Shown here in pieces: positions 34,456 through 43,043 of a DNA stretch of 64,000 nt. Location: the NCBI RefSeq assembly GCF_014193425.1, contig NZ_JACHZG010000001.1, forward strand, positions 124,001-188,000, in the 5' to 3' direction. The DNA comes from Microlunatus antarcticus. Its GTDB lineage: Bacteria > Actinomycetota > Actinomycetes > Propionibacteriales > Propionibacteriaceae. Position 1 is the stretch's first letter, and each line of letters starts with the position of its first letter. The notes beneath the pieces are model-generated. The model did no database searches. It saw only the letters and a list, made by a program, of their open reading frames with translations, and was not told the origin of the DNA. The translations under genes and the position numbers were made by a program.

Positions 34456-35409
34456 GTGAGGATCCTGCTGTTCGACGTGCACGGCGGCTACACCGACGCG
34501 CTGCTCGCCGGGGCGCACGACTACGCGTTCCTGCCGGCGGTGGACGGCCGGGGCGGGCTGTCCCGCCTCGGCGCCCTGGCCCCGGCCCGGGCGCGCGAGG
34601 TCGACTCGGCCGAGCTCCGCGACGACCCGCCGGACGTCGTGCTCCTGCAGCGGCCCGAGGACGCGGCGACGATCGCGGATCGGACCGGCCTGCGGGCCGG
34701 GACGGACGTGCCGGCCGTGTTCCTCGAGCACAACACGCCCAAGGAGTCGGTGCCGAACACGCGGCACCCGCTCGCCGACGGTCCGATCCGGGTCGTCCAC
34801 GTCACCCACCTCAACGCCCTGCTCTGGGACTGCGGACGGACGCCGACGACGGTCGTCGAGCACGGGCTGCCGGACCCCGGCCTGCGCTACGTCGGCGACG
34901 TCGACCACCTCGCGTTCGTGGTCAACGAGCCCGTCCGCCGCTGGCGGGTGACCGGCACCGACCTGCTGCCGCGCTTCGCCCCGCTGGGGATCGACGCCTT
35001 CGGGATCGACGGCGACCTGCTCCCGGCCGCGCTCGACGACCAGCCCGGCGTGGCCTTCGCGGGCAACCTCAAGCCCCCGCAGCTGCGCGACGCCCTGGTC
35101 GCGCGGCGCGCGTACCTGCACCTCAACCGCTGGACCTCGCTGGGTCTGTCGCTGATCGAGGCCATGCTGCTCGGGCTGCCCGTCGTCGTCCTCGACACCA
35201 CGGTCGCCGCCCGGACGGTGCCCCCGGCCGCCGGGGCGATCTCGGCCGACCCGGACGTGCTGGTCGCCGCGGCACGCCGGCTGCTGACCGACCCGGACGA
35301 GGCCCGGGCCGCCGGGCTGGTGGCCCGGGAGGCGGCGCTCGCGCGGCACGGGCTGGCCCGGTTCCTGGGCGACTGGGACCGGGTGCTTGCCGAGGCCGTC
35401 GCCGGGTAG
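34456..35409 (+). CDS. GT4-like glycosyltransferase
   Basis: A 317-residue protein. LFLDVHG-type N-terminal strand (MRILLFDVHGGYTDALL), VEHGLPDPGLRYVGD mid-region, and the C-terminal SLGLSLIEAMLLGLPVVVLD donor-site block with the Glu-x7-Glu-like layout of GT4. The substrate is not evident. The next gene starts 9 bp after, encoding an MBL-fold enzyme. Confidence 0.8.
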   Translation: MRILLFDVHGGYTDALLAGAHDYAFLPAVDGRGGLSRLGALAPARAREVDSAELRDDPPDVVLLQRPEDAATIADRTGLRAGTDVPAVFLEHNTPKESVPNTRHPLADGPIRVVHVTHLNALLWDCGRTPTTVVEHGLPDPGLRYVGDVDHLAFVVNEPVRRWRVTGTDLLPRFAPLGIDAFGIDGDLLPAALDDQPGVAFAGNLKPPQLRDALVARRAYLHLNRWTSLGLSLIEAMLLGLPVVVLDTTVAARTVPPAAGAISADPDVLVAAARRLLTDPDEARAAGLVAREAALARHGLARFLGDWDRVLAEAVAG

Positions 35410-35418
35410 GGAGCAGGG

Positions 35419-36183
35419 GTGCCCGCCGCCGATCACGTCCAGACCGTCCGCGACGTCGTGCCGGGGGTCCACCTGGTCACCCACGGCCACACCAACTGCT
35501 ACGTCGTCGAGGGCGAGGACGGCGTCACCCTCGTCGACGCGGCGTACCCCCGGACGTGGTCGGCGGTGCGGCAGTGCCTGGCCGACGTCGGTCGCCGCGT
35601 GTCCGACGTCCGGGGCCTGGTGCTGACCCACGGGCACTTCGACCATGTCGGCTTCGCCGGGCGCCTGCAGCGCGACCACGGCGTGGAGGTCTGGGCCGGC
35701 GCGGGGGACGCCTTCCTGGTGCGCCACCCGTACCGCTACCGCCCGGCCCGGCCGCGCCTGACCTACCCGCCGGTGCACCCGCGGTCCTGGCCGGTGCTGG
35801 GCTCGATGGTGCGGGCCGGCGCGCTGCGCGTGCCCGGCGTGACGGCCGACCACCTCGTCGGAGGCCGGACGTCCCTCGACCTGCCGGGCCGCCCCGAGCT
35901 GGTCCCGGCGCCCGGCCACACGGACGGGGAGCTGGTGGTGCACCTGCCCAACCACGGCGCGGTGCTGACCGGCGACGCGCTCGTCACCCTGGACCCGTAC
36001 ACCGGGCGGCGGGGCCCGCGGGTGGTCGCCCGGGCGGCGACGAACGACGCCCGGCTCGCCCTGGACTCCCTCACGGCCGTCGCCGAGCTCGACGTCGCCG
36101 CCGTGCTGCCCGGCCACGGCGAGCCGTGGCTCCGCGGCAGCCGGGCGGCGGTCGACGCCGCCCGCGCGGCCGGCGTCGCCTGA
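35419..36183 (+). CDS. MBL-fold metallohydrolase
   Basis: A 254-residue enzyme with LTHGHFDHVGFAGRL (zinc motif), PAPGHTDGELVVHLPNHGAV and VLPGHGEPW. It belongs to the broad MBL-fold hydrolase class; reaction unknown. It starts with GTG just after a GGGAGCAGG ribosome site and follows the GT4 gene closely. It is convergent with the SDR gene, only 9 bp apart. Confidence 0.83.
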   Translation: MPAADHVQTVRDVVPGVHLVTHGHTNCYVVEGEDGVTLVDAAYPRTWSAVRQCLADVGRRVSDVRGLVLTHGHFDHVGFAGRLQRDHGVEVWAGAGDAFLVRHPYRYRPARPRLTYPPVHPRSWPVLGSMVRAGALRVPGVTADHLVGGRTSLDLPGRPELVPAPGHTDGELVVHLPNHGAVLTGDALVTLDPYTGRRGPRVVARAATNDARLALDSLTAVAELDVAAVLPGHGEPWLRGSRAAVDAARAAGVA

Positions 36184-36192
36184 CCCTCTAGA

Positions 36193-36936
36193 TCACGGCC
36201 AGGAGGTCTCGACCGAGCTCGCGACGACGAGCTCGCGCACCTCGCAGCCGGCGGGCTGGGACAGGGCGAAGACGACCGCGGCGGCCGTGTCCTCCGGCCG
36301 GTTGAGCACCGCGTCGGCACCGGGCTTGTACTGCGCGTCCCGCTCGTCGAAGAAGTGCGTGTGCATGCCGCCGGGGATCAGCAGCGTGACGCCGACCTGG
36401 CCGGCGGTCTCGGCGGCCAGCGACCGGGTGAAGCCGACCACGCCGAACTTGGACGCGCAGTACGCGGTCGCGTCGCCGACGGCCTTGATGCCGAGCGTCG
36501 AGGCGACCGTGACGATGCGGCCGTGGCTGGCCTTGAGGTAGGGCAGCGCGGCGCGCGCGACGGCGGCGGTGCCGAACAGGTTCACCATGACGATCCGCTC
36601 CCACGTGGGACCGTCGATCCCGTCGAGCGGTGCGGGGAAGTCGATGCCCGCCGCGGTCAGGACGCCGTCCAGCCGCCCGCCGTGGGCCTCCACGATGTCG
36701 CGGACGGCCGCCTCGGCCGCACGCGGGTCGGACAGGTCCACCTGCGCGTACGCGACGTCTCCGGCGGGCGGCGCGAGGTCGAGCACGAGCGGGGTGCCCC
36801 CGGCGGCCAGGACGGCGGCGACCGTGGCCGCGCCGAGGCCGGACGACCCGCCGGTGATCAGCACGGTGCCGAGCGTCGTGCGCTCGCGCGACGACGCGGC
36901 GGTGTCGGTGGCGGGGGGCGTCAGGGTCGACGTCAT
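36193..36936 (-). CDS. Short-chain dehydrogenase/reductase (SDR)
   Basis: A 247-residue classical SDR. The cofactor motif TGGSSGLGAATVAA (TGxxxGxG), LTAAGID, catalytic Ser in VASTLGI, and YCASK (Tyr-x3-Lys) are all present. It is a classical, not extended, SDR, so it is not HldD, the ADP-heptose epimerase. The ATG overlaps the HldE stop (ATGA) with AGGAG 5 nt upstream, so it is the last gene of the heptose operon and probably modifies the sugar or is an unrelated passenger. Confidence 0.85.
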   Translation of the reverse strand: MTSTLTPPATDTAASSRERTTLGTVLITGGSSGLGAATVAAVLAAGGTPLVLDLAPPAGDVAYAQVDLSDPRAAEAAVRDIVEAHGGRLDGVLTAAGIDFPAPLDGIDGPTWERIVMVNLFGTAAVARAALPYLKASHGRIVTVASTLGIKAVGDATAYCASKFGVVGFTRSLAAETAGQVGVTLLIPGGMHTHFFDERDAQYKPGADAVLNRPEDTAAAVVFALSQPAGCEVRELVVASSVETSWP

Positions 36937-38414
36937 GAGATCTCCTCGGTGTGGTTCGGACGTGCAGGAACGGGTGCCGCCGACGCGGTCGCACGGGACC
37001 GGTCGACGAGGCGGGTGGTGGAGTAGCCGTCGACGACGGGCAGCAGGACGACGCGCCCGCCCCCCTCCTCGACGACCCGGGCCTCCGGGATGTCCTGGCC
37101 GGCGTAGTCGCTGCCCTTGACCCAGACGTCGGGCCGGAGCTCGGCGAGGAGCTCGGCGGGCGTGGCCTCGTCGAAGACGACGACCCCGTCGACGCAGGCC
37201 AGGGCGGACAGGACCCGGGCGCGGTCCTCGGCCGTGACCAGCGGCCGGTCCGGCCCCTTGGCCCGGCGGACGGAGGCGTCGGAGTTGATGCAGACGACGA
37301 GCGCGTCGCCCAGGGAACGGGCGGCGGTCAGCAGGCTCACGTGGCCCCGGTGCAGCAGGTCGAAGCACCCGCCGGTCGCGACCACGGTCCCGCCGGCGGC
37401 GCGGACCTGCGCCACCAGCGCGAAGGCGTCGGCCGGCTCGGGCCGGTCGGAGGACGTCGCGTACGGGACCTCGGTCGAGACGGCGGTCGCGGCGCCGGCC
37501 AGCACGAACGCGGTGGCGCTCGCGACCGCACGGCGGACCGCGGTGCCCGGGGTCGCGCCCTCGAGCAGGGCGACGGCGGCGGCGACGGCGAAGGCGTCAC
37601 CGGCCCCGCAGGTGTCGAGCCGACCGGCGTGCGGGGCGCGGCCGGCCGCGTCGACGCGCTGTCCTGAGCCTGTCGAAGAGGTCTCGGGCTCGTCGAGCGG
37701 GACGTGCGTGTCGAGGTCGCCCTCGACCAGCAGGGCCCCGCGCGCGCCGAGCGTGACGGCGACGGCCTCGGCCCGCCAGAGCCGGCCGAGCACGCGGCCC
37801 TGGTCGGCGGTGCCGTCCACGGCCCCCAGCGCTCTGGCCTCGCTGGCGTTCGGGGTGACCAGGGCGCAGCCCGCGACCGGAGCGGTCCCGCGGGGGTGCG
37901 GGTCCCAGACCACGGGGACCTGGCGGGCCCGGGCGGTCAGCCGCTCGCGGATCCCGTCGAGCGCCGTGACCCCGCGGCCGTAGTCGGCGACCAGGACGGC
38001 TCCGGCGCGGTCGAGGGCGTCGTACGCCGCCTGCGGGACCGGGGCGTCGAGCGCCCGACCGCGGCCGACGTCGAGCCGGGTCACCGGGACGCCGTTGGCC
38101 AGCACGCGGGTCTTGCGGCTCGTGCCGCCGGACAGCGGCAGCGCGACCACCTCGACGAGCCCGCCGAGGAGGCTGCGGAGGCGGTCGGCGGAGTCGTCGG
38201 CCCCGATCGCCGTGACGAGCACGACCTCGTGGCCCGACCGGGCGGCGAGCAGCGCGGCGAGGCCGGCACCGCCGGGACGCTGCCACTCGCGGGCGACGTC
38301 GACCACCGGCACCGGGGCGTCGGGGGCGAGGCGCTCCGAGCTGCCCTCGAGGTCGACGTCGAGCAGGGAGTCGCCGACGACGACGAGCGGGCCGACCGCG
38401 CGGGTGGTGCTCAC
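36933..38414 (-). CDS. hldE: Bifunctional heptose kinase/adenylyltransferase (HldE), copy 1
   Basis: A 493-residue protein with both HldE domains. The N-terminal PfkB/ribokinase domain has RPGGAGLAALLAARSG and DTCGAGDAFAVAAAVALL (catalytic Asp). The C-terminal nucleotidyltransferase has GGCFDLLHRGHVSLL and VKGSDYAGQDI. HldE phosphorylates heptose-7-phosphate at C1 and, after phosphatase action, transfers AMP to give ADP-heptose. A run SSTGSGQ between the domains comes from a known-looking dispersed repeat. The GTG overlaps the GmhA stop. There is a second, separate HldE at 45825. Confidence 0.92.
   Translation of the reverse strand: MSTTRAVGPLVVVGDSLLDVDLEGSSERLAPDAPVPVVDVAREWQRPGGAGLAALLAARSGHEVVLVTAIGADDSADRLRSLLGGLVEVVALPLSGGTSRKTRVLANGVPVTRLDVGRGRALDAPVPQAAYDALDRAGAVLVADYGRGVTALDGIRERLTARARQVPVVWDPHPRGTAPVAGCALVTPNASEARALGAVDGTADQGRVLGRLWRAEAVAVTLGARGALLVEGDLDTHVPLDEPETSSTGSGQRVDAAGRAPHAGRLDTCGAGDAFAVAAAVALLEGATPGTAVRRAVASATAFVLAGAATAVSTEVPYATSSDRPEPADAFALVAQVRAAGGTVVATGGCFDLLHRGHVSLLTAARSLGDALVVCINSDASVRRAKGPDRPLVTAEDRARVLSALACVDGVVVFDEATPAELLAELRPDVWVKGSDYAGQDIPEARVVEEGGGRVVLLPVVDGYSTTRLVDRSRATASAAPVPARPNHTEEIS
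37661..37678 (-). repeat. CCTGAGCCTGTCGAAG-type dispersed repeat inside hldE
   Basis: The plus strand reads GTCCTGAGCCTGTCGAAG, a sequence that I recall as a common dispersed repeat of many high-GC genomes. It lies within the coding sequence of hldE copy 1 and adds a short Ser/Thr/Gly-rich stretch between domain elements. A second copy was not found in this window. Confidence 0.5.
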
Positions 38415-39070
38415 GCGACGACCGGGGGCTGGACGCCGAGCGCGTCGTCGAGGGCGATGCAGAGCGCGTGCACGAGGCTCAGGTGGATCTCCTGGACCGT
38501 CGCGGTCGTGGGTGCCTCGACGGCGACCGCCTCGTCGGCGAGCGCGGTGAGCGGGTTGGGGCCGGGCCCGGTGAGCGCCCACACGCTCACGCCGGCCCGG
38601 CGGCCGGCCCGGGCCGCGGCGAGCACGTTCGGGCTGGTGCCGCTGGTGGAGAAGGCGACGAGCACGTCCCCGGGGCGCCCCCAGGCGGTGACCTGGCGGG
38701 CGAACACCTCGTCGAAGCCGTAGTCGTTCGCGATGGCCGTGTGCGCCGCGGAGTCGGCGGACAGCGCGACGGCGGGCAGGGGCCGGCGGTCGTGGCGGAA
38801 CCGTCCCACCAGCTCGCCGGTCAGGTGCTGCGCCTCGGCGGCGCTGCCGCCGTTGCCGCAGGCGATCAGGTGCGCCCCGGCGTCGTAGCGCCGGGCCAGC
38901 TCGGCCCCCCAGGCGCTGACCGTGGCGGCGTACGCCCCGGCCCGGCCCGCCGCCTCGGCGAGCGCTGCGAGGTGGTCGGTGACGAGAGCGAGGCGGTCGC
39001 TGGCGCGTACGGGCGGAACGGGCTCGGTGGCACGGGCGGACGGGGGGCTGACCGTGGTGTCAAGCGACAT
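38411..39070 (-). CDS. gmhA: Phosphoheptose isomerase (GmhA)
   Basis: A 219-residue SIS-domain isomerase. IACGNGGSAAEAQH, TAIANDYGFDEVFARQV and FSTSGTSPNVLAAA are the GmhA hallmarks. It turns sedoheptulose-7-phosphate into D-glycero-D-manno-heptose-7-phosphate, the first step of nucleotide-heptose synthesis. The ATG at 39070 has GAGAGG 6 nt upstream and lies 11 bp inside the glycosyltransferase gene; the stop overlaps hldE. A GTG at 39106 is less likely. Confidence 0.92.
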   Translation of the reverse strand: MSLDTTVSPPSARATEPVPPVRASDRLALVTDHLAALAEAAGRAGAYAATVSAWGAELARRYDAGAHLIACGNGGSAAEAQHLTGELVGRFRHDRRPLPAVALSADSAAHTAIANDYGFDEVFARQVTAWGRPGDVLVAFSTSGTSPNVLAAARAGRRAGVSVWALTGPGPNPLTALADEAVAVEAPTTATVQEIHLSLVHALCIALDDALGVQPPVVA

Positions 39071-40145
39071 GGTCGACCTCTCGGGGACGGGCCGGGACCG
39101 GGTCACGGTCGTCGACGGGCGGGACGCGGCGGAGCTCCGCCACGGCGGCGACGACGTCAGCGGGGCTGACGCCGTCCAGGCAGGGGTGTCCGGGCACGGG
39201 GCAGTGCCGCGCCCGGGTCAGGCGGCAGGCCGCGTCCTGGTCGCCGAGCAGGACGACCGGGACGCCGTACGGGGCCCAGCGCTCCGGCGGGACGACCGGG
39301 GCGAAGAGGGAGACGACCGGGGTGCCCACGGCCGCGGCCAGGTGGGCCGGACCGGTGTTGGGCGCCACGACGACCTCGGCACCCGCGAGGACCGCGGCGA
39401 GGCCGGCGAGGTCGACGGCGCCGGTGAGGTCGAGGGCGAGCCCGCCCGCCACGAGGCCGGTGAGCGTGGACTCGCCGGGGGACCCGGTCACGACCACGCG
39501 GTGCCCGGCCTCGACGAGCGCGGCGACCAGCGCCCGGCTGTGCTCGGCCCCGGGCCGGCGGGCCGGGGCGTCGGCGCCCGGGTGGTAGACGACGTACGGG
39601 TCCGGTCCGACGAGGGCGGAGACGTCGGGGAGCGGCCGGCGGACGGCGAGCGTGGCCGGCCCGTCGAGACCGAAGCCGGCGGCGCGGGCGAGCGACAGCG
39701 CCCGCTCGCTCTCGGGCACGTCGGCCGGGACCTCGGGCATCCGGTGGCGCAGGTCGAGCAGGGATCCGGGGTAGTCGTCGCTGATCGCGCCGACCCAGCC
39801 GACCCCGGCGAGGCGCAGGAGCAGGGCCAGGGGCAGCGGCGACTGGTGGAACGAGGTGAGGATCAGCGCCGCGTCGACGCCGGCCCTACGGACGGTCTCC
39901 ACGAACGCGCCGATCGCGGCGGGGTCCACGGGCCCGGGGTCGGCGACGATCCAGGGCGCGTCGAGCTCGAGCACGTCGTCGACCCCGGGCAGCAGCCGCG
40001 CGACCGCGGAACGTCCCCGGCCGACGAGCAGCGTGACCCGCGCCGACGACGCGGCCACGGCCCGGACGGCAGGACCCGAGAGCAGGACGTCGCCCACGCT
40101 GTCGAGCCGGGCGACGAGGACGTGGCCGCCGGTCGGGGCGCTCAC
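39060..40145 (-). CDS. Glycosyltransferase family 9 (heptosyltransferase-like), operon copy
   Basis: A 361-residue GT-B protein. ARLDSVGDVLLSGPAVRAV opens with the GT9 GD motif and the C-terminal donor site has VVVAPNTGPAHLAAAVGTPV and CPVPGHPCLDGVSPADVVAA. GT9 members of LPS systems transfer ADP-heptose (WaaC/WaaF type). Here it sits between gmhB and gmhA, so an ADP-heptose donor is likely. The stop is 11 bp inside gmhA. The GTG overlaps the gmhB stop (GTGA). Confidence 0.87.
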   Translation of the reverse strand: MSAPTGGHVLVARLDSVGDVLLSGPAVRAVAASSARVTLLVGRGRSAVARLLPGVDDVLELDAPWIVADPGPVDPAAIGAFVETVRRAGVDAALILTSFHQSPLPLALLLRLAGVGWVGAISDDYPGSLLDLRHRMPEVPADVPESERALSLARAAGFGLDGPATLAVRRPLPDVSALVGPDPYVVYHPGADAPARRPGAEHSRALVAALVEAGHRVVVTGSPGESTLTGLVAGGLALDLTGAVDLAGLAAVLAGAEVVVAPNTGPAHLAAAVGTPVVSLFAPVVPPERWAPYGVPVVLLGDQDAACRLTRARHCPVPGHPCLDGVSPADVVAAVAELRRVPPVDDRDPVPARPREVDHVA

Positions 40146-40711
40146 GGGGCGACCTGTTCGCCGAGGGCGAGCGCCAGCGCGACGGCCTCGCGGAGGTCGT
40201 GCGCCACCAGGGCGTGCTCGCGAGCGTGCGCGACCTCCTCGGCCCGGGTGACCGGCGTCGGGACGAGGACGGCGCGGGCCCCGGCGGCGAGAGCGGCACC
40301 GACGTCGGCGCCGATGTCGCCGATCACCACGCAGTCCGCCGGCTCGACCCCGAGGGCCGCAGCGGCGGCGAGCACCATCCCGGGCGCCGGCTTGCGGCAG
40401 GCGCACCCGTCGGCCGCGCCGTGGGGGCAGACCTGCCACGTCCCGAACGGTCCGAGCAGCGCGTCGACCCGGCCGTTGACCGCCGCGAGCTGGGCGGGGG
40501 TGATCAGCCCGCGGGCGATGCCGGACTGGTTGCTGACCACGCCGAGGCCGAGGCCCCGGCGACGCAGGTCGTCGAGCACCTCCCGCGCCCCGTCGACCGG
40601 GGCGACCAGGTCGGGGTCGGCGTTGTAGGGGACGTCGTGCACGAGCGTGCCGTCACGGTCGAACAGGACCGCTCGCACACCTCGGGGCCGCTCGTCGACG
40701 CCCGGGCTCAC
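40142..40711 (-). CDS. gmhB: D-glycero-D-manno-heptose-1,7-bisphosphate 7-phosphatase (GmhB-like HAD)
   Basis: A 189-residue HAD-superfamily phosphatase. AVLFDRDGTLVHDVPYN carries the nucleophile and acid Asp pair, VVSNQSGIARGLIT the second motif, CPHGAADGCACRKPAPGM the four zinc-binding-type cysteines/His typical of GmhB, and VIGDIGADVGAALAAGA the fourth motif. It removes the C7 phosphate of heptose-1,7-bisphosphate between the two HldE reactions. The GTG overlaps the stop of the upstream GT4. Confidence 0.9.
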   Translation of the reverse strand: MSPGVDERPRGVRAVLFDRDGTLVHDVPYNADPDLVAPVDGAREVLDDLRRRGLGLGVVSNQSGIARGLITPAQLAAVNGRVDALLGPFGTWQVCPHGAADGCACRKPAPGMVLAAAAALGVEPADCVVIGDIGADVGAALAAGARAVLVPTPVTRAEEVAHAREHALVAHDLREAVALALALGEQVAP

Positions 40712-41949
40712 GCCGGGCCCAGGGCGGGCAGCAGGCTCGCCCGGTGCTTCGGCGCGACCCCGGCGACCAGCGCCTCCTCGTAGACCTCGGCCGTCGCCGT
40801 GGCGACCGCGTCCCACGAGTAAAGCGACCGGGCCCGACGGACGCCGGCCCGCCCGTACGCCCGGCGCCGGGCCGGGTCGGCGAGCAGCCCGCGCAGGGCG
40901 GTGGCCAGCGCGGCCGGGTCCTGCGGGGGCACCAGGGCGCCGGTCTCGCCGTCGGCGACGGAGTCGAGCATCCCGCCGACGGCCGAGGCGACGACCGGGA
41001 CGCCGCAGGCCATGGCCTCGAGGGGGACGAGACCGAACGGCTCGTACCAGGGCGTGCAGACGACGACGTCGCCGGTGCTGAGCAGGGCGGGCATGAGGAA
41101 GTGCCCGACCTGGCCGATGAGGTGGACGCGGTCGGCGACCCCCAGCCCGGCGGCGAGCGCCTGGAGGCGGAGCTGCTCGGCCTCGACGTGCCCGTCGTCC
41201 ACGTGACCGCCGGCGACGACGAGCTCGACCCCGGGCAGGTCGACGAGCGACTCGACGACGGTGGCGTACCCCTTGCGCGGGACGAGCCGCCCGACGCTGA
41301 CGATCCGGTACGGCTGGCGGCGGGGCGGGTCGTCCAGCGGGGCCGCGTCGGGGGTGAAGTGGCGGACGTCGACGCCGCAGGGGACGACGTCGACGCGCTC
41401 GAGGTCGACCCCCATCGCGGCGAGCTCGGCGACCTCGTCGCGGCAGGTGGCCACGACGCCGGCGGCGCGCGTGGCGACGGCGAGCTCGACGTCGACGCGC
41501 TCGGCCGGGCTGGTGTCCGCGTCACCCTGGTGGCGTTGCTTGACCGAGCCCAGCGCGTGGAACGTGACGAACGTGGGGATGCCCAGACCGCGCGTCGCGC
41601 GCGTCGCCGCCCAGCCGGACATCCAGAAGTGGGCGTGCACGACGTCCGCCGGGCGGCTCTGCAGGTGGCGGCGGAGCGCGTCCGCGAACCTCGGCATGAG
41701 GGGCCAGAGGTCGTCCTTGGCCAGCCGCTCGGCCGGGCCCGCGTCGAGGTGGACGACGTCGTAGCCGTCGTCGGTCCGGACCGACGACGGGAGCTCGACG
41801 GCGTCCCGGCGCGTGTAGACGACGACGTCGTGGCCGAGCCGCGTCAGCCCGCTCGCGAGCTCGGCGACGTGGACGTTCTGCCCGCCGGCGTCGACCGCGC
41901 CGATCGCGGCGAGGGGGCTCGCGTGCTCGGACACCAGAGCGATCCGCAC
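40708..41949 (-). CDS. GT4 glycosyltransferase (first gene of heptose operon)
   Basis: A 413-residue GT-B protein. VDAGGQNVHVAELASGLTRL at the N-terminus and WYEPFGLVPLEAMACGVPVV (E-x7-E block) at the C-terminus are the GT4 signatures, close to sucrose-phosphate-synthase or trehalose/mannose-type transferases. GTG at 41949 has AAGGAG 5 nt upstream. It heads the tightly coupled set gmhB, GT9, gmhA, hldE, SDR. Acceptor unknown. Confidence 0.88.
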   Translation of the reverse strand: MRIALVSEHASPLAAIGAVDAGGQNVHVAELASGLTRLGHDVVVYTRRDAVELPSSVRTDDGYDVVHLDAGPAERLAKDDLWPLMPRFADALRRHLQSRPADVVHAHFWMSGWAATRATRGLGIPTFVTFHALGSVKQRHQGDADTSPAERVDVELAVATRAAGVVATCRDEVAELAAMGVDLERVDVVPCGVDVRHFTPDAAPLDDPPRRQPYRIVSVGRLVPRKGYATVVESLVDLPGVELVVAGGHVDDGHVEAEQLRLQALAAGLGVADRVHLIGQVGHFLMPALLSTGDVVVCTPWYEPFGLVPLEAMACGVPVVASAVGGMLDSVADGETGALVPPQDPAALATALRGLLADPARRRAYGRAGVRRARSLYSWDAVATATAEVYEEALVAGVAPKHRASLLPALGPA

Positions 41950-42059
41950 ACCATCTCCTTCGCCCGACGTCTGATCTGAGTACCTAGTACCACCCGGGGC
42001 CTGAACCAAACCGCCCCGACGTTACGGGGTCGTGACCGGAGGGTTCCACGTCTGCGGGG
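41950..42059 (-). promoter_or_regulatory. Probable promoter region of the heptose operon
   Basis: A 110-bp AT-richer gap separates this operon from the upstream GT9 genes. On the minus strand GTACTAGGTAC is a short inverted repeat that could overlap a -10 element. The 5' boundary also contains the end of the upstream GT9 gene. I give low weight to any single hexamer. Confidence 0.4.
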
Positions 42060-43043
42060 TCACGCCCGGAGCAGACGCTCGGCGGCCCCGAGCACGTCGT
42101 CGACCGTCACGGCGAGCAGGGCCGGGTCGGGCTCGGGGGCGAAGACGTCGCCGCGGCGCACGCGCTCGTCGGTGAGGACGACGTGCGGCCCGCCGGGCGG
42201 CGGGCCCCAGCGGGCGACCGGGGCGGGGCCGAACAGCACGACGGACGGCGTCCCGTACGCGGTGGCCAGGTGCGCCGCCCCGGTGTCGACCGTGACGACC
42301 AGCGCGGCGTCGGCCACCAGGGCGGCCAGCTCGGCCAGACCCGTACGCCCGGCCAGGTCCGCGCCCTGCGGCAGCCCGGCGGCCACGGCGATCGCTCCCG
42401 CCCGTTCCTGCTCGGCCGCGGAGCCGGTGAGCACGACCCGGTGCCCGGCCGCCGTCAGCGTGCGGGCCACGGCGGCGAAGCGTTCGGCGGGCCAGGAGCG
42501 GGACCCGTACGCCGCCCCGACGTGGACGACGACCGCACCGGGTGCCGGGCTCGGGACGGAGGGACGTCGCAGGCCGAGCGCCGCCGGGTCGTCGGGGTCG
42601 TCGGCGTCGCGGGCGAGCCCGTGGTGGCGCAGGAGATCGAGCCACCGGAGGCGTTCGCCGACCTCCTCGACCCATGCCGGCCCGTCCCAGCCCGGCGCCG
42701 CGTGCCCGACCCGGTGCCGCGGCGCGAGCGCGTCGAGGCGGGCGTGGCTCTGCGGTCCGCGGCCGTGGAGGTTCACCGCGAGGTCGGGCGGACCCCCGCC
42801 CACCTCGGGCAGCGGCTCGTCGAGCCCGGCCACCGGGAGCAGGGTGTCGACGGCGTCGACGAGGTCGACGACCGGGCCCAGCCACGCGGGCGCGGCGAGG
42901 ACGACACGGTGCTCCGGCCGGGCCCGGCGCAGCGCCCGCAGGGCGGGCACGGAGACCAGCAGGTCACCCAGGCCCAGCGCGCGCAGCACGAGGGCGACGG
43001 GGCGGTCGTCCTGCGCTCGGGCGACCACGGCGGGGACGCTCAC
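42060..43043 (-). CDS. Glycosyltransferase family 9, second upstream copy
   Basis: A 327-residue GT9 protein. LRALGLGDLLVSVPALRALR, VNLHGRGPQSHARLDAL, VHVGAAYGSRSWPAERFA and VVTVDTGAAHLATAYGTPSV are the family blocks. GT9 enzymes usually use ADP-heptose. The GTG overlaps the stop of the preceding GT9 (GTGA), so the two are coupled, and it precedes the heptose operon by 110 bp. Confidence 0.87.
   Translation of the reverse strand: MSVPAVVARAQDDRPVALVLRALGLGDLLVSVPALRALRRARPEHRVVLAAPAWLGPVVDLVDAVDTLLPVAGLDEPLPEVGGGPPDLAVNLHGRGPQSHARLDALAPRHRVGHAAPGWDGPAWVEEVGERLRWLDLLRHHGLARDADDPDDPAALGLRRPSVPSPAPGAVVVHVGAAYGSRSWPAERFAAVARTLTAAGHRVVLTGSAAEQERAGAIAVAAGLPQGADLAGRTGLAELAALVADAALVVTVDTGAAHLATAYGTPSVVLFGPAPVARWGPPPGGPHVVLTDERVRRGDVFAPEPDPALLAVTVDDVLGAAERLLRA

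Noticed and set aside
36193-36936. SDR as the HldD epimerase of the heptose pathway
   Set aside because: It is a 247-residue classical SDR with TGxxxGxG and YxxxK; HldD is an extended SDR of about 310 residues with a GxxGxxG motif.
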